DNA of 64,000 nucleotides from Lepiota brunneoincarnata. Taxonomy: Eukaryota; Basidiomycota; Agaricomycetes; Agaricales; Agaricaceae. The position numbers and the translations under genes were made by a program. Each line of letters starts with the position of its first letter. Within the stretch, counting starts at the first letter, position 1. Where the stretch lies: positions 248,001 to 312,000 of the forward strand of contig JAEBUN010000004.1 of NCBI GenBank assembly GCA_023014365.1. The letters run 5' to 3'. Positions 33,863 to 47,073 of this stretch are shown one piece after another. The notes under the pieces were generated by a model. That model ran no database searches and was not told the DNA's origin. It saw only the letters and a program-made list of their open reading frames with translations.

Positions 33863-35010
33863 ATGTTTCGTTTGCTCCTCCCTTCAATACAAAGAACCGT
33901 CTTCAAGAGTTCAGCGAGAACATTTTACCCTAAAGCCGGACAGTTTTCACCAGAGCTTCAGGAGAAATGGGCACACCCACCCTCAGCTCATCTCGTTCCC
34001 ATTGTCATCGAACAAACAGTCAGTTCAGCCTGGGGTCACTGGCTGCTTCAATTATTCATCTAGTATTCCGTGTTCTAGGGAAGAGGGGAAAGGTCATACG
34101 ACATATTTTCTCGTTTGTTGAGGGAGCGCGTGATAATGCTTCATGGCCTAGTGAGTCTAGACTAGACTTTTGTGTCCGTGCCTACCAGGACTCAACATTT
34201 CAGATAAGAGACTCCGACGCAACGCTCGTTGTAGCTCAACTGCTCTTCCTAGAAGCTGAAGACTCATCGAAACCAATACATCTGTACATAAATTCTCCAG
34301 GCGGGAGTGTCACGGCTGGACTCGCAATTTATGATACAGTAGGCTCAAACCGGAAATCTTTGTTTGATGCACTTGCTTACGGCCCTATTTCAGATGCAGG
34401 TAACTTATTTCCGCTCTTTCATAAGCACCGCCAACAGTGCTAAATACCTGGGAAAATCATAGTATGTATCATCGCCAATTCACACGTACAGCATTGGTCT
34501 AGCAGCATCAATGGGTTCGCTTCTTTTGGCCGCCGGCGAAAAGGGCAAGCGTCATTGCCTGCCGAATGCGAGCATCATGATCCATCGTGAGCATATATCT
34601 TGTTGCCATATGCATTCGAGCTTACGGAACGTCTGTATAGAACCATCAGGCGGTGCCTCGGGACAGGCTTCTGATATTGCTATCCATGCAAAGGAGATTC
34701 TTCGCATCCGACAGGTCTTGACGAGCATCTATCAGCGGCACTGTGCTAAACCGGGTGAGATTGAGGCCGAGGGGTTAGCGCGCTTTGGTCGGTGCCCATA
34801 CTATCATTGGGGCTCATGCGATTTTCTCATCTATGACATAGAAAAGGCCTTGGAGAGGGATTATTATATGACAGGTGCTTCTTTCTCCCTATTTCCTCGT
34901 GAGGATGAGACTGAACGCATGGAGCAGCCCAAGAAGCCATGGACTTTGGCATCGTGGATGGCATCCTCGAACGCAGACCAACATCTTATCCTTCTGGAAC
35001 ATCCCTGTGA
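33863..35010 (+). CDS. CLPP: Mitochondrial ATP-dependent Clp protease proteolytic subunit
   Basis: Coding exons: 33863-34018, 34079-34150, 34204-34338, 34394-34399, 34463-34586, 34641-34787, 34842-34874, 34928-35010; 251 residues. An Arg/Ser-rich presequence of about 45 residues suggests mitochondrial import. Family blocks follow: [44 protein letters not shown], catalytic Ser139 in AASMGS, His164 in IMIHQP, Asp220 in ERDYYM, and [12 protein letters not shown]. ClpP rings degrade proteins unfolded by ClpX in the matrix. Exon 4 is just 6 bases (ATG CAG, Met-Gln of IYDTMQY) between good splice sites; without it the invariant MQ is lost. All phases join. It shares a promoter region with Brl1. Confidence 0.93.
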
Positions 35011-37300
35011 TCCCACAAAGTTCTTCCATTTGTACAATCGTTCCCAGACAAATGGCTAAACATAGACATTTCTTCTGAAACCCTGCCCTCGTGCCGTCTC
35101 CTAAATAGCGTTGATCCCATCATCCCAGGCTGGGCAACAATCCCGGAGAAAAGGACAAAAAGGGACCGGCTGGGTGGGTTTTGATTGCGAACTGAGTTAC
35201 CAAGTTCTTCGCTTGCGGACATACGGTAGCGCTCATCTAAAGATTCCCAGTACCGTTTTCGGTTCTCACTGCCCATCGAGGGTCATCGACAGTTACCTGA
35301 TTGCAGGTTTCATATCATCCCACAACCACAATCGCAGGTTCTTGGTGCTGATCTTAAGTCGCCCTTTGAGAAGGCCGCCCCCCCCCCCCCCCCCCCTCTT
35401 CTAATGGCGTACTTCGTACGGAAGGTTACCCTGGTTCGCCGAGCGTTCGACACAATGGGAGGCATATGGCTACACGCTGACAGAGACAGTGTGCGAACAT
35501 GTTGTGCCTTACTGCAGATCATCTTACCATGGATGATAGAAAAACGACTTTGATCTGGTGCCACGTTCGCTCGTCAGGTATTATTGGAGGAATCAACTGC
35601 TTAGATGGAACAGGTGGGCACTGCGGCTAGTGATAATTTTCCTGACAATATATCAAGCAATGCACATCGAAGGAGCTCACTTTAACCTCGTTGCTTCAAT
35701 CTCAAGATCGCATGCGCTGCAAGCTGTCATATGTACCATAGCAAGAGGCCCTGATTCTTCTCAACCTCCAATAGCCTGACACTTGTTTGACACCTAACAG
35801 CCCGCTTGCCTCGAGCTGCAGCATAAGCTTCCGGATCCTGCCTTGCTGTTTTAGCGATTAATGATGGCAATGATCCAATCGCCGCTCCATGCTGTAAAAC
35901 GACACCAAAGAAGCAAGCCTGTGTAACAATGTCCATAGGCTGGACTCCTTGATGCTCCATCCGTCCCATCCGTCCCAATCTAATTGAAGCACAGAAGAAA
36001 GCGAGAAGGCTTCTATCTCTTCTCACTTATCTTCGCACTTTCCCAGTGATAGAGATTTGTCAGCTACCCAAGTGAGCGACACGGCCGCTGGGCTTCTCCG
36101 GTGATGTCCATCACACTACGAGAACTTGAGGAATGCGCCGCCCCCATTGTACAGGGAGTACCGGTGCTGAAAATATATTACCCCTTGTCGCTTACGGCTT
36201 AACCTGTCGGAACGGGACTACCATAGGTTCTCGCATAAGATCCCGTCAAGATCAGCATTCACCATCTGCAATACAACATTAGGATCGATGGAGGAGGATG
36301 AAAAGCAACAGGCGGCAAGCAAGAAGCTTCGTTCCGTGCTGGTAGCTGATATTCATAACGGGATGTAACACCTTGGCTGAAGGCCGGGGGCTATATCCAG
36401 TGTGGCGAGTATCTGGCGTAACCATCTCTCTGGCGGAAGAAGGGTCCCAGTGGCTTGTGAACGATTCGCCGAATGGGACTTGTATCGCCCGTCCCATGCC
36501 ATCTCCTATCACTTCTATCACATTATTGATCCTTCTATTTTTACTTAAAAGCGCCTGATTTTTCATTAACCAGTGCATGGTCAGCAGCCAACTATCGACC
36601 ACCCAACAGTCAAAATCACATCCTCCACCCCGCGCCTGTCGATCTCGGCTATAGATCTCCACGAGTACAGAGTCGCTGTATACAGAACTAGTTTGCACTC
36701 AGTGATGCGCTCTCAACGCGTGATGCTGTTCCCGCTCCAAGAGTTAAGACTCCAGACTATCGGACAAGGGTATCACTCCTGTGTATGATAAATATCCAAT
36801 TACTTGAGCAATTGCATATTTATTATATCCATGGCTGTAGTATCCTTTAGCATATATCGCACATACGGAAATAGTCATCCGCCAGCAGTGATATCCAGAA
36901 CAACTTCTGCCGCCTGGGTCTCATGAGCCTGACGACGCTTACATAGGAGTTAGCTGAGCGGAATTCTGCGTTCCATAGCCCATCAATCTCACATTAGGCT
37001 CCACTCACCCACTTATCCAGAAAACCCCATCAGTATTGACGCTCGCGGCAAGGGACATTGGAAAAATGATTGTGTCAAATTTCACTTCCCCTACTCCCCA
37101 CTCCCCCCCTCCCCGTCCGCCCGCCGAGCATGCGGCGCCACACTTTTGCTCAGTGTTGGGATCTCGCAGGACCGCAGTGAACGCTCCAAGGCCCGCACCC
37201 TTCCCTTGCTCCCTTGCTCATCATCTCATTTCCATTTCATTTCGTCCCGGTCTCCGTTTCACCACTCGGCGGCCGGTTCCTTCCGCTTCACATCACGCGT
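35011..37300. other. Intergenic region, no gene seen; 19-base poly-C run
   Basis: About 2.3 kb past ClpP. A pure run of 19 C lies at 35378-35396, a possible assembly-sensitive or structured site. Open frames (longest 139 codons, minus, 36698-36279) show no family features. Confidence 0.5.
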
Positions 37301-37633
37301 ATGAACACAACCAGACCCCCCCACAAATTGAGGATACAATATACATACACCGTACCCAAACCAACTATAGAATCCGAAATGCGAGCCAACTCCCCTTCAA
37401 TCACCAACTTCCGAGTCAAGCGATCGTCGTCCCCTTTTGAAGTCGTAAGCTGTCAAATCACAATACGTGAAGGTTGCAACGGAGTACTTTCCGGTCGATC
37501 TCCTATAAGTAATTACTCATGCTCCCTCATCCCTGTCAGTCCCCTATATCTCATCCAATCCACAGCTGACACCGGCAAATCAATTAACGAGCGTCACCGA
37601 CGGGCTATTAAATTCATAGACCTGTTGGACTGA
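37301..37633 (+). CDS. Candidate small protein, unrecognised
   Basis: After a pyrimidine-rich stretch (37195-37260) typical of fungal leaders there is an ATG at 37301 (MNTTRPPHKLRIQ) and an in-frame one at 37379 (MRANSPSITNFRVKRSSSPF). A good donor (gtaagc) follows near 37446. A plausible last exon, beginning after CAG near 37541 or 37563, ends INERHRRAIKFIDLLD-stop at 37633. The same frame is also open right through without splicing. I recognise no family. The end lies 256 bases from the ADAM 3' end on the other strand. Confidence 0.3.
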   Translation: MNTTRPPHKLRIQYTYTVPKPTIESEMRANSPSITNFRVKRSSSPFEVVSCQITIREGCNGVLSGRSPISNYSCSLIPVSPLYLIQSTADTGKSINERHRRAIKFIDLLD

Positions 37634-37888
37634 GTACATAAAATTTCATGTACATAGCAACGCGACAAGGGGTGGACACGTGCCAATGGATCTCGTGCAT
37701 TTTTCGAAATAACAGTTTAATATATAGTGTCAGGCTGGGGGGGGGGCACTGTTAAAGTCCATATTACATGGGGAGTGAGGTCTGAAAGGTAGTAGATACT
37801 CGTAGGTAGGTGGAAGCTCCCTTTGAAGAAGTGTACAATCATGACCACCGTTGCGTTGGGGCAGGCGCGGTGGCAAGGATATCTAGGT

Positions 37889-40800
37889 TCAGCTGTGTCT
37901 CGGGCCATTGTACGCCGTCGGGTCTACCCAGTTCATTCTGGGTTGCGCGAACTGTTGAGTAGGTACAGGGCTATACACCACACTCGACCTGCAGCAGGCA
38001 ACGGGATCAGTCATTTGATTGCTCGACCATCACTTGGAACACACCTGGCGCGGTACGGCGCCGTATGATCATAGCTAGCCAATCTCTCACGATAGTGAGT
38101 GTTCGTTGGTGGTACGGTCGCGACGAATGTTGTTGCCGCTCGTCTACGAGATCCACAGCAGCATCTTTTGACCGCTAAACAAAATCATTACAAGAAAAAG
38201 TCCGAGTCAGATCCACCCCAGGCAGAAGATAGGACAGTATTGGAGGACCAACCTCTGAATATTGCCCACAAAAGGAGTAACGCCACGAGACCCGCGACGA
38301 TAGTGACTGGGATAGCAATCTGAAGATTCTGTGTATACCATGCCTAGGAACCGGACGATCTGGTCAGTCTAAATGTTTCCTCCCGTATGCATATGGGTCA
38401 CCTTCGCTGTGTCTAAAGCTCCAGCGGCTTGACATTTCCCACCAATGCAAGAACCGCCGAAACCTAGACATGAGGCAACGGCAGGGTAAGAGTGATGATC
38501 CAAGCGTGTGAGTGGATGCATACCGCAGGGAGAACCGTCGACAAGGAGTGCGGAAAGGATACGACATTGATTCGGCACACTGGGGTCTTTGCATGACACC
38601 TGACAGCTATTGTCAGAACGGTTAGGACACCCTTCTTTGAGCCCCATCGACCCGCCGATCATTTGGCATTGTACTAAGTCTTGTTGTCAACAGAAGTTTA
38701 CACCCGGGTATATATTGGCCACTTACAGGACACTGAGGTGCAAAGTCCACTTGCACATTTGAGATTGCCGCTACCACAACTTTGACCTGGAAAAAAAAAG
38801 TTTATTTCGAACAACATCCGTGGTAGTCCGAATGAGACAAACCATTTGGTGCCACGGCATCGGAAGGGCAAGTTGAGGAGTTGCCGGTACACATCTCCAC
38901 CATATCACATGCAGTATCCTTTGATGGGCGGCAAACCTGAGTAGTTGGTGCGAATGTGCACTGCTCGGTGCAACACAGACTACTATCAGGGTCGCAGACA
39001 GCGCCATTCTTGAACTTGCAGGTGGAATCACAGCAATTCGACTGAACACCTTGGCCAGGGTCGCAGTCCTCCCCCTTCTCAACGATTCCATTTCCGCACA
39101 TGTTCAGGCCAACGAGTTCCAAGTCCGGTCGAGGATCGATCAAACAGGATGTCTCGGTCCGGGCACCTTCTATCCCTCTCATCGCCGTACCTAATCAATT
39201 CAGGTAAGTAGGTCACCCCCTTCGTATTTGGATTCACACCCACAGACATTGCCAATACTGCAAGGAGAGAAGTTTTGTTCGCCTGATTGCGCCACGGGGC
39301 TCATAAGGAATTGTGCGTTAGAGTCACAGGAAGTTGTGCTTAATGGACAGCAAGGGGGGTCAGATGTACATCCATCAGTTGAGCACTGTGGAGGGAAGGG
39401 GAGCATCAACCAGGACTCTTGGTTTTTATGACCAGTAGAATGTAGAACGTACGTCATGCTAAATGAAAGCATTTAACTGTCAGTTGAGTGCGGTTCATTC
39501 GAGTTACAAAAAGCGTACGATTGCACCAAAATTATGACCAATTTCATGGGCAACCACTTGCCACTCAAGCCTCCCAGACGTGGAAACTGCGGTACCCGAA
39601 ACGACTTCCCCCCTCTCGTTTGGGCTTGCGGCTTGGCGACAACTGGATGAGGAAACGCTCAAATCATGGAATGGATATCATGAGACACTGGTGACTTACA
39701 GCGTACCAAGCCAAGCAATACCAACCTCAGTGCCAGTTGGGCACCCACTCATCAAGTGCCATAAGCCAGTACTGTCGTTGCCTCTCTTCCCTCTCCAGTC
39801 GGAAAAGAGAGACAAGCGAGTTTCTAGTTCGACACTGCCGCAAGGCACATTCCAAGGGATATCGTTATTCGTTTGTGTAGGGCATCTGTCACGATTCCTA
39901 AAGTGTCAGAAGTCGGCGTCAGGGGGATCCCGACATAGCTTACCCCCGATTCTGGATCTCGAGCTGGAGGATCCCCAAACTGACATTGAATGTACTCTGA
40001 AGCAGTATGAGCCAAAGCCCCGGAAATGACATTTCGGGGCAAACCTTGAACAGAGTACTGGCAGAGTTCCAACTATTGAGGATTTGGCGTGTTGCGTTTT
40101 CCTGTGAGCCGAGCTGTTCAACATAAACACAATCGGCGGCTACGCCCATAAGAACCTAAAACATTCATCAACATAATGGTGTGGTGTGCCAAAGGAGAGT
40201 TTCACTGACAATCTTTGGAGTGGTCGGACAACCAGCAGTTTGGCCAATGAAGTCTCGGAAGCTGCGGAGTGACAGTGACTTTAGGGCCCCGATACGGAAA
40301 GTCAAGAGAGGTTGACATACTTATCCTTCATGCCATTGGAAGGTACATCGTCCCGTGGAATTAACGAATTATTGGCGAAAAGTCCAAATGGGTTGTCATA
40401 CCACCGAGAAAAAGAGGGTGCGGGTTTCCGCAAAATGGGGTTTTGGAGTGGATCCCTGTTATAATCCAAACGATCGTGGCCACATCCGTGTTCGCCAGTA
40501 ACCCTCCCAGATGAATGGAACCCAGTCTTTATAAAATGTTCCTCCTCGGGCGTCATCATATCCGACTCACGCCAAATAACAAGGTTAGTATCAATCTCAT
40601 CGACAAATTCTATGTCTGCTGGGTCCAGTTCGTGCTTCGTCCGCAAGTAACTATGCTTCGTCATAATGTGGTAAATGTCTCCGTGAACCGAAAAAGCGCC
40701 TTCAAACTCGGGGGCCACCAGAGCATCAGCATCACCTTGATGGTGTACCATGATACGTGCCCACCCTAGTTCTGCAGGGTGGGGTACAGGTGCAATGCGA

Positions 40801-41302
40801 GCAGCGTCCTCACGCATCCGCGTAGGCGAATGATGTTCAGCAACAACCTCTCCCCAGTACACTTTGACACTTTCACGTAAGAGTGGCTTCGAGTGTGTGA
40901 TTACAGAGTGACCATCCGGTCCGATGTCATGATAGGTAATCCTGGCTTTTGGGTGAATCAGTTCGTCATTGGGGCGGAGGTGGAGGAAGAAAGTCTCGTC
41001 AAAGGCAGAGAGGATGAGGCGGAAAGAATCATCATGTCGGAGGATGTTGGTGCGGGGTGATGGAAGGCGTCTTGGGTGGGTGGAGGAAGTCAGAGGGATG
41101 GGTGTCCTCGGTATTATATCCAAGGACCGAGTTGAAGGATGAGCGACTCTTTTGAGGGGCCGGACTCGTGGACCATGGGCTGGTTAGTGTGATTAGCCTG
41201 AGAAGCGGTCGCGATGAGACAGCAGGAATTACCGTGGGTAGTGTGCCAGAGTGATGCAGTCAGTAGAACGACCAGCGTATATAGGGGGTGGAGGGAAAGC
41301 AT
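37889..41302 (-). CDS. Fungal ADAM-type membrane metalloprotease with disintegrin domain
   Basis: Sixteen coding exons: 41302-41233, 41179-40321, 40261-40210, 40155-40045, 39996-39944, 39897-39700, 39642-39519, 39458-39453, 39385-39244, 39190-38843, 38786-38727, 38673-38524, 38463-38402, 38343-38253, 38174-38045, 37988-37889; 851 residues. A signal peptide (MLSLHPLYTLVVLLTASLW) and propeptide precede the reprolysin domain, with zinc site HEIGHNFGAIHD (about 480-491). A disintegrin domain with CGNGIVEKGEDCDPG follows (about 550-650), then a Cys-rich part, a membrane helix (about 755-773), a basic RCCCGSRRR juxtamembrane patch and a tail ending NWVDPTAYNG. It would cut proteins at the cell surface or in the secretory route. 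Exon 8 is 6 bases (CATGAC) and encodes the last zinc His plus Asp. Phases agree throughout. Confidence 0.9.
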
Positions 41303-42085
41303 GAAAAGAAAGAAGGACCGCCTGGAAGCAGTGCCGGGGGGAAGGCAGGCAGAGGTGCGTGGTAGAGGCAGGATATAAGAGTGGGTGGTGTGCAGACGGG
41401 GTAAGACGAAACCAAAACAGAAGGTCTTGGCGTCAGTCATAAGCTGTGCATGTCAGAGTACAATACGGACCTGCGGCGACTGGAGTAAAGGGTGTAGGGT
41501 ATCTTATGGAGCGAGGGGGATGCGAGTGTCCTCTAGACCGTCGTCGGCGATGATCAAGAGACACGAGGCCGGAGGCTATGTGGGACTTGGAGGTCTTTCA
41601 CGATTACAACGGTAACTAGGATGGCAATACTACTTAGATCAGCAATCCGTCCATCAAACATATTCAAATGAGCAGCATTCTGAATGGGCATAGGGTCTTG
41701 TATCCGCAGCGAAATAACGAGCTTTCAATCCTGCCTCGGGCCTTAGGTATCTGCGAAAGATGGGCCACCACCGTCCAAAAATTCATGCGCGGCCGCGGCA
41801 TGGGGCCCTGTGCCCAAAAAAAAAAGGTTTGTAGTCGGCGCTGCACATTCCCTCTCTGAGCTTTCTAAATCTGTGCGTAAATACACCAGGCCCAGTGGGC
41901 CGTTATTAAACTGAGCCAGTGAGGGGTGTCCCTACGGATCGAAGCTGCAACCTACTCAAGGGGATGCGCGAGGTGACCAAAATAATCGATTACATGACAC
42001 AGCCTTTCCTGTTTTGGTGATCGCCATCACCTTTTTTTTTTTTGTTTCTTTCAACTTGGGACACCATCCATACCCTTGTGTAAAT
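41303..42085. promoter_or_regulatory. Divergent promoter region of ADAM protease and Dbp3
   Basis: 783 bases between divergent starts. A 12-base T run sits at about 42032-42043, some 45 bases before the Dbp3 ATG, a typical nucleosome-poor tract. No further gene is visible. Confidence 0.45.
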
Positions 42086-44518
<2,433 letters not shown>

Positions 44519-44756
44519 GTCGATTAGAGTGCATATGATAATGTATAGAATGATCACGGGGATGACATCAATTGATTTGCCCACTGCATCTCAGCGCCAA
44601 CGACCACCTCCTACCTTCTATCATCCTAACAATCACGGCTCGGACGTCCTGCGTCCCACCACTGCTGTTCGCGTGTGGCGCGGCTCATCTGCTCACTTCA
44701 GGCTCTACCTGACTCACGAGCATCTATACAAACACATTTATCTCTCTCTCATGATG

Positions 44757-46607
44757 ATGGGTCTCTTCAGCTCGACTGCCTCCTCCTTCTCCCGTGTCGT
44801 CAAGCCGCGTAGTTCCGTCAGTGAGCCCCGCGAGGGTGAGGACAAGCCTCCGTCAGACACCGAGCCAGACGATACTTCCATCCTGTCTGTCTCTGCCCTT
44901 TCCTCTTCCTTCACCCCCTACCTCTGACTCTGATCTGCCTCGATTTTAGGGATGAGAATGAAGGATCTATCATCAGTTCCTTAATATCCCAACTAAGGCG
45001 AGCCTACCCTACTCATATCTGCTTCCCTCTCAATGATGATCCCGACCGCAGAGTTGGAATGGATCTCTCGCGGGTAACATTTCCGACATTCGTCCTCGAG
45101 CCGCGGAGTATGCTTGAGCGAATCACAGATTTCATGTCGCATCCAGATCTTCTCTTCGGGTACGCCCCTTTCCTTTTCCACATGGCCTATGCCAGAGCTC
45201 GTCGTATTAGAGCAGAAAAGTGTAATGATCCGGAGGAGCGATTCGTCCGCGTCCTCCAGTATTACCTCGCGGGATGGCATATCAAGCCTAAGGGTGTCAA
45301 AAAACCGTCAGTGCATCCAACAGCTGATCAATCCCTTACTCCAAAAGTTCATGGAAAATGATGACTATAGATACAACCCAGTGCTTGGCGAATTTTTCCG
45401 CTGTCGATACGATTACGCAGATGGGACACAAGGCTTTTACATTGCCGAGCAGGGTGAGCGCATCGTTTGTCATGCATGCACCACCATGCTCAACTATATC
45501 CATCCAGTCTCTCATCATCCTCCCATTTCCGCCTTTTTCTACGTTTCCCCTGGAAATCGTGTTAGTATCCTTGGTGAACTGCGGCCCAAATCGAAATTCC
45601 TCGGCAACAGCGTGTCCACGACGATGGAAGGCGAGAATCGGGTATCACTACTCGGAAGACCGGAAGATGGCGGTAAGTGCTGTTGCACCTCACACTAACT
45701 CTTTCACAATGACGCCGACGCAGAATACACCATTACTATGCCGAATATGTATGCCCGTGGAATTCTCTTCGGAAAGATGGTCCTTGAGTTGGGAGATACC
45801 TGCATGGCCAAGAACGAAAAGCACAGCTTGTATTGTGACCTTGATTTCAAGACCAAGGTACGCTCCGTCCGATTTTGCCCATGTCTTCCAATCGGCTCAC
45901 TAAACTCGCACACCTGCGCTCTTGGTGCTACCTCTCACCTGAAAACAGGGTTTCTTTTCGGGCACATACAATGCGCTCATTGGGCGCGTGCGCCACAACA
46001 ACTGTGAGATCGGGGAAGTGACAGGGAGATGGAGTCACGTCATGGAAATCAAGAATACAAAGGTGCATCCTCTCCTTCTGATTTTGCTCGAGTGAAGTAG
46101 CCACAGCATCTTCTATTAGTCCGGTCAAAAACGCGTGTTGTTCGATGCCGTGAAGGATGGACAGAAAGTATGTCCGAAATGGGTTCCCCCAGAGGAAGAG
46201 CAGGAGCCGAATGAGTCCAGGAGGTCAGTCTTCCCTTCATTTTTCTATTCGAAGACAAGCAGCGGACTTGTTCTCCCTAGGCTATGGCTCAATTTGACCC
46301 AGGCAATCATTGCAAAAGACATGGAAAAGGCTACTGAGGCCAAGTCGGCCGTGGAAGATGCGCAGCGGGAACAGCGCAGGAGGATGGAAGAGAGGAATCA
46401 GAAGCATGTCCAGAGATTCTTCGAGCTTCGCGGTGGGCGATGGATCCCAAAGATCGAGTGCGTCTACTTGTCCCTGTCTCGTTTCCTGCCATCTAAATTT
46501 TTACTTTTTCTCAAAGGCTCCCTGCTGATCCAGAACTGGCAGCTAGGACGATCAAAGACTGGCTTTTCCCTTCGAATCACTCTAGCACTATTGCTACTAT
46601 TACCTAA
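44757..46607 (+). CDS. Oxysterol-binding protein homologue (short Osh6/7-like ORP)
   Basis: Coding exons: 44757-44884, 44950-45159, 45211-45306, 45371-45453, 45508-45672, 45724-45857, 45949-46062, 46120-46223, 46281-46457, 46517-46607; 433 residues. It is a lipid-transfer domain alone, without PH or ankyrin parts, the size of yeast Osh6/7. Key motifs: FVLEPRSMLERITDF, DPEERFVRVLQYYLAGWHIKPKG, KKPYNPVLGEFF, EQVSHHPP (His 175-176, which bind PI4P phosphates), NMYARGILFGKMVLE, and KWVPPEEEQEPNESRR. Such proteins exchange phosphatidylserine or sterol for PI4P at membrane contact sites. Two further Met codons (44751, 44754) directly precede the chosen start. All phases agree. It converges on the coiled-coil gene. 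Confidence 0.92.
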
Positions 46608-47073
46608 TTGCCCCTCTGCTGGGAGCACCCTGCTTACGGTTGTTTTTTACATCCCAGTTCCTCCCTTTCTACTCACATGTTCTGATTTCTCTTGGTGTAG
46701 ATCCACATATTACTCTGCAATCTATTCCCAAGTGTACAATGCAATTAAGGGCCATGATATGAGAGGGGTATATATGTACAAAGCTAAAGCGGTGACCAGA
46801 AAATAGTTCCTAATACGAGACGAGGCGAAATATGTGAGAACATATACAAAACGGGCTTATATAGAGAGAAAAGCTGAATGTGAGATTGAGTATATGTCAA
46901 AGGTGGGAGAGGTTGAGGTATTACGGGTAACATTAACCCATGATATGTTCATATGTTCCACGAGAAGAATGAATTCGTGTCATGAGGAGAAAGACCTGAG
47001 AAACAACATTAGGTTCAATGTAAATAATTTCTGCTTTTTTTGGGTGGGGCCAACATCATGACCAGGATACCAT
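46608..47073. other. Convergent 3' region, no gene seen
   Basis: 466 bases between the ends of the Osh-like and coiled-coil genes. A+T rich, with no open frame of interest; it probably holds both poly(A) sites. Confidence 0.5.

Noticed and set aside
35378..35396. Poly-C run as a functional element
   Set aside because: Homopolymer slippage or assembly error is the simpler view; nothing around it suggests a role.
38188..38252. ADAM protein ending at a read-through stop after the membrane helix
   Set aside because: Splicing to 38174 and 37988 gives the RCCCGSRRR patch and the NWVDPTAYNG tail, which fit the family far better.
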